Origin: Triticum aestivum
Lineage: Eukaryota > Streptophyta > Magnoliopsida > Poales > Poaceae
DNA: 64,000 nucleotides
Direction: 5' to 3'
Assembly (NCBI RefSeq): GCF_018294505.1
Contig: NC_057798.1
Span: 372,624,081 to 372,688,080, forward strand
The stretch's first letter is position 1; the number at the start of each line of letters is the position of its first letter. This document shows positions 21,374 to 34,774 of this stretch, one piece after another. The notes under the pieces were generated by a model. It searched no databases. It was not told the origin of the DNA and saw nothing but the letters and a program-made list of their open reading frames with translations. A program made the position numbers and the translations under genes.

Positions 21374-23156
21374 TACAAAGGTTGACGAACTCGGCTATGT
21401 GATTCACATCAAGGTTCCCACCAATGTCCACTCTCGAGACCCATGTGTTATTATGTAAGGCCTTCTGGACAGTGCAGTTTTTTCTTGCAGAGATCGCAAA
21501 CATATTTGGCGCGATGTCTTTGGGTCTCATACCATTCAGCCAAGCAGACTCCCAAAACGAAGCCCTTATCCCATCTCCAATCAGAACCTTGGTGGCAGCA
21601 GCAAATATGTCTTTATCTTTGTCATCACACGGATTCCCCAAGTTTACCCAAGACTTACTTGGATCCGTCCAAGCTCCCCACAACCACCGGATGCGAAGGG
21701 CAGTAGCAAATTTTTCCAAGTTGAGAATACCTAGGCCACCATGCATTTTAGATTTGCACACTTGCTCCCAGTTGATTTTGCATTTTCCACCAGAAACCTT
21801 GTCACAACCAGCCCAGAGATATGCACGCCGCAGGGAGTCGATCTTTTTCATGACCTCAACAGGGAGGTTTAGCACCGTTAAGTAATATATAGCAATCGCC
21901 GTTACAACCGACTGGACAAGCACAACCCTTCCAGGCGATGTGACGTGTTTGCCCATCCAAGACGTAAGTTGAGCTGCAATCTTATCCTCGAGGGGTTGGA
22001 AGTGGATTCTATTTAATCTTTTGATCGACAACGGCAGTCCTAGGTATTTCATAGGAAAAGATGATCGGTTGGCCGGGAAGAAGAGGAGGATATCATTCAT
22101 ATCCAAGTTGTCACATCGGATTGGGGCCACTAGGCTTTTCGAGCAGTTGGTATGCAGGCCTGTAATCTCTCCAAAGTGGGCCAGCGTGTCCACAAAGAAC
22201 TCGACTTCAGTTTTGATGGGAGCAAGAAAAACAGCCGCGTCATCCGCGTAGAGGGACGCCCTGATCGTCATAGTGTTACCACCAAGAGGGTGCAGCTTTC
22301 CTTGGGCAGTAGCCTTCTTGAGAATATGGTGTAGAGGATTGATCGCCAGGACGAAAAGGAGGGGGATAGAGGATCTCCTTGCCTCAAGCCCTTCCCAAGC
22401 TTAATAGGGTTGCCCGGAATACCGTTGAGCAAGACTCGCGAAGATGCCGAAGCCAAGAGAGTCAAAACCCAACCACGGAAGCGCGGAGGAACTCCAAGGT
22501 GTTTGAGAAGGTCGAGGAGGTAGTCCCAGCGAACAGAGTCGAAGGCCTTCTTGATGTCAAGCTTGAAAAGTAACACTGGTGTTTTGTTTTGGTGGAAACG
22601 CCTCGCAAGATTGCGCACGTAAATGAAGTTATCATGTATACATCGTCGTTTGATGAAAGCACTTTGCGCCTGTGAAACAAGGTCGTTCATGTGTGGGGCA
22701 AGCCGGTTGGACATCACTTTGGCAATAATTTTCGCGATAGCATGTATGAGACTGATGGGTCGAAAGTCCGATATATCTTCAGCCCCATCTTTCTTAGAAA
22801 TGAGTGCGATATCCGTGGAATTGAGCCAATGGAAATGGGTGGCATGCAAGTCAGAGAAGCGACAAATGGCCAACATGAGATCTCCCTTGATAATGTTCCA
22901 GCATGCTTTAAAGAAAGCACCGGTGAAGCCATCCGGGCCCGGGGCTTTGTCAGAAGGTAAGGCAAAAACCGCAGCCTTGACCTCCTCCTCGGTGATGGCT
23001 GCATCCAACTCCTGAAGGTCACAATATGGAGTTGGAATGATCCCCCAATTAATGTCAATGTTGCGTGTGGGATCTTTTTTAGCGATGTTCTTGAAATGGC
23101 TATGAATCATTTGTTCCTTCTGGTTGTGTTCCGTGATCCAGCCAGAATTATGCTTG
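21270..23156 (-). pseudogene. LINE-2 ORF2 reverse transcriptase
   Basis: RT blocks in order: LPSDKAPGPDGFTGAFFKAC, DFRPISLIHAIAKI, QSAFIKRRCIHDNFIYVRN, FKLDIKKAFDSVRWDYLL, LRQGDPLSPSF, then the YADD box from the complement of 22239-22250. A frameshift near 22270-22380 divides the fingers/palm part from the YADD part. The thumb region (AYLWAGCDKVSGGKCKINWE) follows. The upstream end is cut at 23157 by the large-LTR element. Confidence 0.9.
23152..23156. repeat. Target-site duplication of large-LTR element 1 (left copy)
   Basis: GCTTG, against GGTTG at 34775-34779. One mismatch, probably a later substitution. Confidence 0.65.
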
Positions 23157-26100
23157 TGTGACGCCCGGATAGTTAAGCTACAGTGAACCTCCGCTAATGA
23201 TGCCACGTCACCTCGGATTACTGTTTATAGACTCGCGCGAGTTCGAAACCTAGTTCAAACTTTAAAAATTAAGCAAACAATAAAAGTTTTCAAATCTTAA
23301 AACTAAAATGTTCGGGGTGAACCAAATATTACATAGGTAATTATGATGGAGAAACCATACCTTTATAAGATATTTAAATACTATAAGATAATTGAAACAG
23401 TAGTGAAAACTATTATTTATATACTTTTAAATATTAATTAATTGCGAAACTAATTTATCTTGGGTAGCAAGCTAATGTGGCAGTGGCATATTTGTTAACA
23501 GCAAATTAGGCGCCATTATAGTATTTTACTAAAACAAAAATAAATGGAAACTAAAAGAAAACACAAAAAAAATAAAGAAAAAAGGAAAATAAATAAAAGA
23601 AAGAAACTAACAAAACAAAAAAAGAGGGAACCCCCTCCCACGTCCCACTGGCCCAAATGGCCTCGGTGCCAAACAGGCCGGCCCAGCCAGCGCCTACCTC
23701 ACCCGCTGGGGCGACCGAACCCTAGCGGTTCCTCCCCACTCGCCCTCACGCGCTTTCTCCCTCCCCTCCCGATCCAATCGGGATCGGGCCGACGCCGTAC
23801 GCCGCCGCCTAGTGCCGCCTCGACCCCGCCCCGCCTCTCCATCGCCGGGCGCCTCCCCTTCCCCCACTTTCCCACTCTCCTCTCGGTCCCATCTGGATCA
23901 GGGAGAGGCCCAACCCCGTCGCCCCCGGATTCCGTCGGCCGGAACGCCGCCTCGTCGCCGGACTGCCTCCCCGTCGCGCGCCGTCTCCGTCCTCCTCCTC
24001 ACGCCCCGCTGCCACGAACCCTACGTCCCCCCGTGAGCACCCCCCTGCGCCCCCTCTCCCCTAGGCCGCCACGGTCACCGCCCTCCCCGCCCGCGGTCGA
24101 CGCGCTCCGGCGCCGCCCATTGCGCGCTCGCCGCGCTCCCCTCGACCGCGCCCCTGGACGCCCCTCCCGCACACCTCTTGCCTCGCTCCGGTGCCGCGCT
24201 CGTCGCGCCCCGGCCCGCGCTCACTGTGGCCTCGCTCGCGCCTTCCCGGTCTGGCGCCGTGGCCGCTGTTGCGCCCGCCGGCCACGCCCTGCCGTGGCCC
24301 GCCTCCCCTCTCGCCTGCAGCCGGTGCCCAGCCTGCCTCGCCGGTGCTGGCGCGCGCGCCTGCGGCGGCTGCCCGGGTTCGCCCGTTAGCGGGTGGCGAC
24401 CGCACCCTGCACCCAACGCCCGCAAGGCCCGATGGGCCACTGACCACAGGGGCCCGCCCCCATAATGTTTTATGAAAAAAAAGAAAAAGAAAAAGGAATT
24501 AAAAATAATAAAATAAATAAATAAATATATTAAATAAATAAATGAATAATAACTAAAATAATTAAAATATTAATTAATTAATTAATTAATTAAGTAATTA
24601 ATTAAGTTAATGAATCCTGATTAGATTAACCTAATCACTAATTAAAATTAACTAATCTGTAATTAAACTAAACAGAGAATGACAGGTGGGTCCCACTGGA
24701 CCCACACGTCAGGTTGACCAGGTCAATGGTCAACGTTGACTGCTGACATCACCCTGATGTCATGCTGACGTCAGCTTTTACTGTTCTGGATAATGTTGGG
24801 TTAAATAATTAATTAAATTCCAGAAATTAATAAAATCTTTAGTAAATCATATATTTTAATCCGTAACTCGGATTAAAATATCTTCAATATGAAAGTTGCT
24901 CAGAACGACGAGACGAATTCGGATACGCAGTCCGTTCGTCCGTCACACCCCCCTAACCTATCGAACCCGCAACTTTCCCCCTCCGGCTCCTCTGCCCGAA
25001 AACACGAAACACCGGGAATACTTTCCCGGATGATTCCCCCCTTAACCAGTACCACCTCATACCACGTTAGGGCACGCCTAGCATCGCTTCTTGACATGTC
25101 ATGCATCGATATGCATCTGTTTACTTGGTATTCATTGTTTCTTCCCCCTCTTCTCTCCGGTAAACTACGAGACCGACGCTGCTGCTGCCCAGTTCGACTA
25201 CGGTGTTGACGACCCCTCTCTCTTGCCAGAGCAACCAGGCAAGCCCCCCCCCTTGATCACCAGATATCGCCTACTCTTCTCTATACTGCTTGCATTAGAG
25301 TAGTGTAGCATGTTACTGCTTTCAGATACTCCTATACTGCTGCATAGCCTGTCCTTGTTACTTCTGTTGTTACCTTACCTGCAATCCTATATGCTTAGTA
25401 TAGGATGCTAGTACATTCATCTGTGGCCCTACATTCTTGTCCATCTGCCGTGCTATACTATCGGGCCGTGATCACTCGGGAGGTGATCACGGGTATATAC
25501 TATATACTTATACATGATACATGTGAGACTAAAGTCGGGTCGGCTGGTGGAGCACCCGCGAGTGGATCTTGAGGCGGAGCGACAGGGCAGGTTGAGACCG
25601 CCTAGGAGAGAGGTGGGCCTGGCCCTATTCGGCGTTCGCGGATACTTAACACGCTTAACGAGGTCTTGGTATTTGATCTGAGTTGGCTACGAGCTTATAC
25701 GCACTAACCATCTACGCGGGAGTAGTTATGGGTATCCCGGCGTCGTGGTATCAGCCGAAGCACTTCGTGATGCCAGCGACTGAGCGGCGCGCGCTGGATT
25801 GGACTGGAACGCCACTAGGCTAGGTCTGCTTCCGGCCGCGTTCGCAATGTGCAGGTGTGCATTGGGCGATGGGCCCAGACCCCTGTGCGCTTAGGTTTAG
25901 ACCGGCGTGCTGGCCTCTCTGTTGAGCCTAGGTAGGGCTGCGACGTGTTGATCTTCCATGGCCGGGCATGACCCAGGAAAGTGTGTCCGGCCAAATGGGA
26001 TCAAGCGTGCTGGGTAAGATGGTGCACCCCTGCAGGGAAGTTAATCTATTCGAATAGCCGTGATCTTCGGTAACAGGACGACTTGGAGTTGTACCTTGAG

Positions 26101-26868
26101 CTTATGACAACTAGAACCGGATACTTGATAAAACACACCCTTCCAAGTGCCAGATACAACCGGTGGTCGCTCTCTCTCAGGGGTATGAGGAGGGGATCGC
26201 CGGGTAGGATTATTGCTATGTGATGTTACTTGGAGGACTTCAGATCGTCCTCTTCTACCTGTTGCAAGACATGTGACCAGAAGCGTAGTCTTCGTTAAGA
26301 CTAGCTATCCCCCTCTTATTCTGGCATTCTGCAGTTCAGTCCACTGATATGGCCCTTTACACATATATCCATGCATATGTAGTGTAGCTCCTTGCTTGCG
26401 AGTACTTTGGATGAGTACTCACGGTTGCCTTGTTCCCCCTTTTCCCCTACCTCTACTCGATTGCTGCAACCAGACGATGGAGCCCAGGAGCCAGACGCCA
26501 CCGTCGATAACGACTACTACACTGGAGGTGCCTACTACTACGTGCAGCCCGCTGACGACGACCAGGAGTAGTTAGGAGGATCCCAGGCAGGAGGCCTGCG
26601 CCTCTTTCGATCTGTATCCCAGTTTGTGCTAGCCATCTTATGGCAACTTGTTTAACTTATGTCTGTACTCAGATATTGTTGCTTCCGCTGACTCGTCTAT
26701 GATCGAGCACTTGTATTCGAGCCCTCGAGGCCCCTGGCTTGTATTATGATGCTTGTATGACTTATTTATGTTTTAGAGTTGTGTTGTGATATCTTCCCGT
26801 GAGTCCCTGATCTTGATCGTACATGTTTGCGTCCATGATTAGTGTACGATTGAATCGGGGGCGTCACA
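23157..26868 (+). repeat. Large-LTR element 1, 5' LTR
   Basis: 3712 bp. It is sharply mosaic: an AT-rich start, a very GC-rich block at about 23640-24470, an A/T-rich tract with a (TTAA)n microsatellite at about 24570-24605, then mixed sequence. Open frames in the GC-rich block exist on both strands and look spurious. Confidence 0.93.
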
Positions 26869-26871
26869 AGT

Positions 26872-26884
26872 TGGTATCAGAGCC
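26872..26884 (+). other. Primer-binding site of large-LTR element 1
   Basis: TGGTATCAGAGCC, complementary to the 3' end of initiator tRNA-Met, three bases after the LTR. Confidence 0.92.
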
Positions 26885-29800
26885 GACTGCCTATAGGAAT
26901 CCCCCTTTCCAACTCCTTGGCCGAAGTTGAGTCTAGTCGATGAAAATTGTTTTATTAACTTGGTTGTGCGGCCCATGGGCCCACGTCGCCAATTGGGTGG
27001 TATTAGGATCTTTTTACTCCTCGATCTTTACTCCAGGATTCTGAACTCTCTTCTATTCGGGTTAAGCGATTTTTACTAAAATCTAACTTTAGGTTCTCGA
27101 AAATACTTTCTCCCGGAGAGCTCCTTCAGTCCAGATGATCGCCGGCTGCACCAGAAGATTTCGAAGATACTCTCCAATATTCTCTCGAGACCTTGTGCCT
27201 GTTGCTTTTGCAATTCCCTTCCACTGAAATATCCCTATGGATAAATACTTACACCCGTCGTCCTTACTTTATACCCAGTCGATCTTGTTATTACAAGATA
27301 CCTCGAAATTTTCTCTAATGTTTCGAGAATACTTTGTGCCTACTGCCTTGCAGTTCTTTGCTATATGAATACCACTACGGATAATTTCTCGCACTTACCG
27401 AGTATCCACTCATCCCCAGTTGTTTCATGTGTGTCACCAATCCTCGAAATATCACTCGATCTTCCAAAAATCTTGAGCATCCTGTTGCTCTTGAAATTCT
27501 TGATTGCTTGCATTATGGTTAGTCCCATAAGTCTAGTAATCTTGTTGACACCCATTGTCATTGTCATTTTGAGTCCGTTGATTCGATTTGTTGCGAATGC
27601 TCACAATCCTCAAACAGATCCTAGAATTCATCCTTCCGGCTCAGACGTCGTTTTAATCATGAGCTGGTTCTCGCCAATTAAATTGTCGTTGATTTTTCCC
27701 CTAAGTCTATTGAACTTATCCATCCTTGATTAGAGCGTCTGCTTCTGATTCTTCGCTTTGTAAATCATAACTCCTTAGCAATTGAGCTCTAAGTTATTCA
27801 GTTGTTTCGATAATCCAATGTCTTTCCCTTGCTTCTTCCTCTGGTTGTGTGTCGATACTCACCCCAGATCCTTTGCTGGATTTTATCCGACAATGTCCTT
27901 CATATTCAATAACCTTGAGCCTTTCCTAGGATATATACCGCCTTTGGTAAATTGTATCCTCTACTTTGCCAACCATGCTCTGCTATCGAGCTTGTGTTAT
28001 TTACTCCTGAAGTTTGTGGTATATGTTCCTAAGAGGCCCTGATGGGTTGGACATATGCCTTTCTTTAAACTGTGTGAACCCGGAAACCACTACGGGTCAT
28101 ACTCTACTAGTGTTATGTCAGATAAAATTTCAACACACAATTTTGTTGAAGGCGAGAAGTGAATGAAAGGTTATGCATTAAAGAAGTGGGTGTCGACCTT
28201 GAACTTTGTGTTCATGCCCATGGACACGATGTAGATCCTGTCATAGAAGCTTCTTGTAATAATAACTATTTCCTTGATATGAAATCATCTGGTATTTATG
28301 TATTGATCATTTGCAGTCGTGGTCCCGACCACATTTTCTCCTTGATTCAATTTCTCGGACAAGTTAAAGTGCTTGCCTTTTGCAGATCAATATGCTTGCC
28401 CAACCTCTATTTTGATCTTCCTCGATTATTAACCTTTGGTATCTCGAGAACTATGTTGCTTCCTGCGAGTCTTCATCTAGTATTGCTTCTCACCGATCTC
28501 GGATCCCCCCCAGGGTCTGAGTTATTAGTCACTCCAGAACACCGATAACTGAATTGAGTCCGCACTGCGATTCAACAACTCTTAGTAATCTTCATCACTT
28601 ACGAGTTTGTACTCGATCGTGTCATTCCCAGCTGATTGACTACATCATCATCGTCAGGTTGACTGCTTGACCATTTTACCTATGTCCTTCATCCTTGGGA
28701 CACAATCCCGACAGTGCTCTAAGCTTACATCGAACTTTCACCATCATATTGTTTGTCTTGAGAGATAACTCTAAATTTTGGGATGACATCTTATCTACGG
28801 TTATAATAGCCTTTTGCTTCACCATTCCCTTGGCTTGATGCCGTCGCCGAGCGATTGCATCTTCATGGAGCCTCTCGACAAAATTTGTCGTGATCATCAT
28901 CAACATTTTAACTCCTTCCAGGATATCAATCAAATTCATGATGGGAAATACCATACTTGCCCCTCGATGATCGTGTTATCATCGACCACATCCTTGTCTT
29001 CCCTCAACACAAACGTGTTCATGTTTTGGATTGAATCTTGAGTTCCTTGCTACCCAGCATTTGTTCTTCTTCAACTTGAAGTATTACCATCTTTTATGTC
29101 AAGAAGGTTGTGAGAATTGCTCCACCTCTTAAGAAATTCTTGGTATAGTGATACTTCTCACCATCACCATTCTTTCTTGGTCCTCGGTTGATTCCAACCG
29201 GGGTACCAACAAGTGAACTATGCTGTTTGGATTTTGTACTTCTAGCAACCCTATTGCTTTGAAGTTAATGGTCAACCGTTCATTCTTAGACTATTGATTA
29301 TTGAATCACCATTCTGACATTGGTCGTGCAGCCCAACCCATATTTCGGGTGCACCTTTCAACCAATGTTTAATTGTGTATGTTGTCCTCGAGCATGCTTC
29401 ATTATATCATTTGATCGGACAAATGCTATCTCCTTATCCACATAATTGAGGAGATGCATCTTTTTGGATACCTCGTTGAATTATCGTTGAGTCCGTCAGC
29501 CACTTCCTCATCCTCTCCTTGGTTTAATGATGAACTCTGGTTTCGGAACTTGCTTCCATAGTTCATTTCCTGAGAATCTTGGAATGTCTTTTCGTCTATT
29601 TGTGTTGCACCTTTTCTTCTCGGACATCCTGAGTCTGAGGTATCATGACACCAACCGGATCTGAATCTCGGTCAGATATGATGGTTGGGACAACTTTTCA
29701 AGAGTTATAACATTGGTCCCTATATGCCCCAGTAAGGTGATGTCATGCCTAGCACACCGGAGCAGAGGACCTAGTGTTATAGTTTCCTTTGTAACAAGGT

Positions 29801-31030
29801 TAATCATTTTTCCATGAGGAAACTGAATGCCTGTTTAATGAGTTTATCCTGATGGATCCTTTGTGTATCCAAAATCCGATTTTTGCTTGAAGACCATGTC
29901 AATGCTATCTTGAAGCATGTCTGTGGTACTCCGATTTTCAACAAGAACATTTAAAGCCCAATGCTAAATGCTTCTTGATCAATTATCCAAACACCGTTGT
30001 ATGGGTAATGTCATGAAAATTTCTCTTCCCTTTCCTAAAGGGGTTTTCTACATTATATCTTGCCACGGATATCATGCTCTGCTTGTCCTTGGGAAGGATA
30101 TATCCCTGAAATATGTGTTTAAACACATTTTCCTTTCCATTGTTCTGTTTAATATGATAATCATATTTTACTTTCCATTGGTTGTTTGAACCTTTCTTGT
30201 GACCTATATGATCTAAGAAGTAATATTCTACTGCTTATGTAAACTCCTCGGTGTGCAATTCTGTCAGCAAGAACCTGTTACTATTGTTGATGACATTCTG
30301 GTAGCCACCGATGGACGAGAACTTTGCCTAATGGTCCGCCTCGTTCAACGAGCAGGAAAATGGTTCTCTTCGTCCCTCGCCCTTGGTACCGACATTGTTG
30401 CCAACAAAACCGACAGGCTATCCTCTGACATACCTTGTTATCTTGACCGTGCAAATATTAGCGCCTTCCTGCTTTTAACCCACATGGTGGGCCCATAACC
30501 CACAGTTCCATAGGATCAAAACCTGACTCTCCTGTACGCCCTGTTGCCAACGATATTCCTCGTGCTTGATTCCGTATGTAATGGGTCACCTTTCTATTGT
30601 TCTATTCTGGTATCAGACGCAATATTATTTTCGTTGCTCTGAACCCCTTTCACACTATGTTCCAGACAACGAACGATTACCTATCCGCTTGAAACGTCTT
30701 ATTGTACCTTCTTACTTTACTCTCGATATTTTCTTAAGTTCAATTCGAGAGTTACTTCCTACCCCATTCCCTGAGTTATGTACCAGATAGTCAACCTGGT
30801 AAGGCCCGCCCTTCCCGAGTCTTCCCCCATATCCTTTTCGTAAGTACGATGAAGATCCCGAAGAAAGGATGACGACTTCATCATTTAGACCTGAAGCAGA
30901 AGTATGAAGGCATCAATATATTGGATTGACCTCTTCGAGAAGAGCAAGCCAGGATGAGAAGACCCGCTATATTCGTTACCAAACCTTCCCCCCTTACTCC
31001 CCTCTTAAATCTCGGGACGAGATTTCTTGT
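26885..31030 (+). other. Non-coding internal domain of large-LTR element 1
   Basis: About 4.1 kb searched on both strands. No gag, protease, RT, RNase H or integrase motif could be found, only short open frames. One short frame near 30253-30490 (VDDILVATDGRELCL) has a matching segment in element 2 (around 48890-48950), but there it shifts frame, so it is probably not a conserved gene. Confidence 0.75.
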
Positions 31031-31043
31031 AGTGGAGGAGAAT
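31031..31043 (+). other. Polypurine tract of large-LTR element 1
   Basis: AGTGGAGGAGAAT directly before the 3' LTR. Confidence 0.88.
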
Positions 31044-34000
31044 TGTGACGCCCGGATAGTTAAGCTACAGTGAACCTCCGCTAATGATGCCACGTCACCT
31101 CGGATTACTGTTTATAGACTCGCGCCAGTTCGAAACCTAGTTCAAACTTTAAAAATTAAGCAAACAATAAAAGTTTTCAAATCTTAAAACTAAAATGTTC
31201 GGGGTGAACCAAATATTACATAGGTAATTATGATGGAGAAACCATACCTTTATAAGATATTTAAATACTATAAGATAATTGAAATAGTAGTGAAAACTAT
31301 TATTTATATACTTTTAAATATTAATTAATTGCGAAACTAATTTAGGTTGGGTAGCAAGCTAATGTGGCAGTGGCATATTTGTTAACAGCAAATTAGGCGC
31401 CATTATAGTATTTTACTAAAACAAAAATAAATGGAAACTAAAAGAAAACACAAAAGAAAATAAAGAAAAAAGGAAAATAAATAAAAGAAAGAAACTAACA
31501 AAACAAAAAAAGAGGGAACCCCCTCCCACGTCCCACTGGCCCAGATGGCCTCGGTGCCAAACAGGCCGGCCCAGCCAGCGCCTACCTCACCCCCTGGGGC
31601 GACCGAACCCTAGCGGTTCCTCCCCACTCGTCCCCCACGCGCTTTCTCCCTCCCCTCCCGATCCAATCGGGATCGGGCCGACGCCGTACGCCGCCGCCTG
31701 GTGCCGCCTCGACCCCGCCCCGCCTCTCCATCGCCGGGTGCCTTCCCTTCCCCCACTTTCCCACTCTCCTCTCGGTCCCATCTGGATCGGGGAGAGGCCC
31801 GACCCCGTCGCCCCCGGATTCCGTCGGCCGGAACGCCGCCTCGCCGCCCTCCTCCTCAACGGACCTCGTCGCCGGACTGCCTCCCTGTCGCGCGCCGTCT
31901 CTGTCCTCCTCCTCACGCCCCGCTGCCACGAACCCTACACCCCCCCGTGAGCACCCCCCTTCGCCCCCTCTCCCCTAGGCCGCCACGGTCACCGCCCTCC
32001 CCGCCCGCGGTCGACGCGCTCCGGCGCCGCCTGTTGCGCGCTCGCCGCGCTCCCCTCGACCGCGCCCCTGGACGCCCCTCCCGCACACCTCTTGCCTCGC
32101 TCCGGTGCCGCGCTCGTCGCGCCCCGGCCCACGCTCACCGTGGCCTCGCCCGCGCCTTCCCGATCCGGCGCCGTGGCCGCTGTTGCGCCCGCCGGCCACG
32201 CCCTGCCGTGGCCCGCCTCCCCTCTCGCCTGCAGCCGGCGCCCAGCCCGCCTCGCCGGTGCTGGCGCGCGCGCCTGCGGCGGCCGCCCAGGTTCGCCCGT
32301 TAGCGGGTGGCGACCGCACCCTGCACCCAACGCCCGCAAGGCCCCATGGGCCACTGACCACAGGGGCCCGCCCCCATAACGTTTTATTAAAAAAAAGAAA
32401 AAGAAAAAGGAATTAAAAAATAATAAAATAAATAAATAAATATATTAAATAAATAAATGAATAATAACTAAAATAATTAAAATATTAATTAATTAATTAA
32501 TTAATTAATTAATTAATTAATCCTGATTAGATTAACCTAATCACTAATTAAAATTAACTAATCTGTAATTAAACTAAACAGAGAATGACAGGTGGGTCCC
32601 ACTGGACCCACACGTTAGGTTGACCAGGTCAATGGTCAACGTTGACTGCTGACATCACCCTGATGTCATGCTGACGTCAGCTTTTACTGTTCTGGATAAT
32701 GTTGGGTTAAATAATTAATTAAATTCCAGAAATTAATAAAATCTTTAGAAAATCATATCTTTTAATCCGTAACTCGGAATAAAATATCTTCAATATGAAA
32801 GTTGCTCAAAACGACGAGACGAATTCGGATACGCAGTCCGTTCGTCCGTCACACCCCCCTAACCTATCGAACCCGCAACTTTCCCCCTCCGGCTCCTCTG
32901 CCCGAAAACACGAAACACCAGGAATACTTTCTCGGATGATTCCCCCCTTAACCAGTACCACCTCATACCACGTTAGGGCACGCCTAGCATCGCTTCTTGA
33001 CATGTCATGCATTGATATGCATCTGTTTACTTGGTATTCATTGTTTCTTCCCCCTCTTCTCTCCGGTAGACTACGAGACCGACGTTGCTGCTGCCCAGTT
33101 CGACTACGGTGTTGATGACCCCTCTCTCTTGCCAGAGCAACCAGGCAAGCCCCCCCCTTGATCACCAGATATCGCCTACTCTTCTCTATACTGCTTGCAT
33201 TAGAGTAGTGTAGCATGTTACTGCTTTCAGATACTCCTATACTGCTGCATAGCCTGTCCTTGTTACTTCTGTTGTTACCTTACCTGCAATCCTATATGCT
33301 TAGTATAGGATGCTAGTACATTCATCTGTGGCCCTACATTCTTGTCCGTCTGCCGTGCTATACTATCGGGCCGTGATCACTCGGGAGGTGATCACGGGTA
33401 TATACTATATACTTATACATGATACATGTGAGACTAAAGTCGGGTCGGCTGGTGGAGCACCCGCGAGTGGATCTTGAGGCGGAGCGACAGGGCAGGTTCA
33501 GACCGCCTAGGAGAGAGGTGGGCCTGGCCCTGTTCGGCGTTCGCGGATACTTAACACGCTTAACGAGGTCTTGGTATTTGATCTGAGTTGGCTACGAGCT
33601 TATACGCACTAACCATCTATGCGGGAGTAGTTATGGGTATCCCGGCGTCGTGGTATCAGCCGAAGCACTTCGTGACGCCAGCGACTGAGCGGCGCACGCT
33701 GGATTGGACTGGAACGCCACTAGGCTAGGTCTGCTTCCGGCCGCGTTCGCAACGTGCATGTGTGCATTGGGCGATGGGCCCAGACCCCTGTGCGCTTAGG
33801 TTTAGACCGGCGTGCTGGCCTCTCTGTTGAGCCTAGGTACGGCTGCGACGTGTTGATCTTCCGCGGCCGGGCATGACCCAGGAAAGTGTGTCCGGCCAAA
33901 TGGGATCAAGCGTGCTGGGTAAGATGGTGCACCCCTGCAGGGAAGTTAATCTATTCGAATAGCCGTGATCTTCGGTAACAGGACGACTTGGAGTTGTACC

Positions 34001-34774
34001 TTGAGCTTATGACAACTAGAACCGGATACTTGATAAAAACACACCCTTCCAAGTGCCAGATACAACCGGTGGTCGCTCTCTCTCAGGGGTATGAGGAGGG
34101 GATCGCCGGGTAGGATTATTGCTATGTGATGTTACTTGGAGGACTTCAGATCGTCCTCTTCTACCTGTTGCAAGACAGGTGACCAGAAGCGTAGTCTTCG
34201 TTAAGACTAGCTATCCCCCTCTTATTCTGGCATTCTGCAGTTCAGTCCACTGATATGGCCCTTTACACATATATCCATGCATATGTAGTGTAGCTCCTTG
34301 CTTGCGAGTACTTTGGATGAGTACTCACGGTTGCCTTGTTCCCCCTTTTCCCCTACCTCTACTCGATTGCTGCAACCAGACGATGGAGCCCAGGAGCCAG
34401 ACGCCACCGTCGATAACGACTACTACACTGGAGGTGCCTACTACTACGTGCAGCCCGCTGACGACGACCAGGAGTAGTTAGGAGGATCCCAGGCAGGAGG
34501 CCTGCACCTCTTTCGATCTGTATCCCAGTTTGTGCTAGCCATCTTATGGAAACTTGTTTAACTTATGTCTGTACTCAGATATTGTTGCTTCCGCTGACTC
34601 GTCTATGATCGAGCACTTGTATTCGAGCCCTCGAGGCCCCTGGCTTGTATTATGATGCTTGTATGACTTATTTATGTTTTAGAGTTGTGTTGTGATATCT
34701 TCCCGTGAGTCCCTGATCTTGATCGTACACGTTTGCGTGCATGATTAGTGTACGATTGAATCGGGGGCGTCACA
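31044..34774 (+). repeat. Large-LTR element 1, 3' LTR
   Basis: 3731 bp, the partner of 23157-26868, with the same mosaic composition. The (TTAA)n tract differs in length from the 5' LTR. Confidence 0.93.

Larger units (their letters stand above)
23157..34774 (+). mobile_element. Large-LTR non-coding retrotransposon, element 1 (LARD-like)
   Basis: An 11.6-kb element with 3.7-kb LTRs (TGTGACGCCC ... GGGCGTCACA), a tRNA-Met-type primer site, a purine tract and a 4.2-kb internal region with no recognisable gag or pol. The design matches LARDs (large retrotransposon derivatives, e.g. barley Sukkula), which need proteins from another element. I do not assign a family name. LTRs differ by about 1-2% (about 22 substitutions counted over the distal 1.9 kb). 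A 25-bp insertion near 31845-31870 is one of several indels. Confidence 0.9.

Noticed and set aside
23544..24475. Long open frames on both strands in the GC-rich LTR block (also 31582-32416, 46954-47952, 54855-55922)
   Set aside because: They overlap on several frames, are Pro/Arg/Ala-rich, repeat in every LTR of the family with frame changes, and show no known domain. High GC simply removes stop codons.
30253..30498. Conserved small gene in the internal region of the large-LTR elements
   Set aside because: The matching segment of element 2 shifts frame, so protein-level conservation is not supported.
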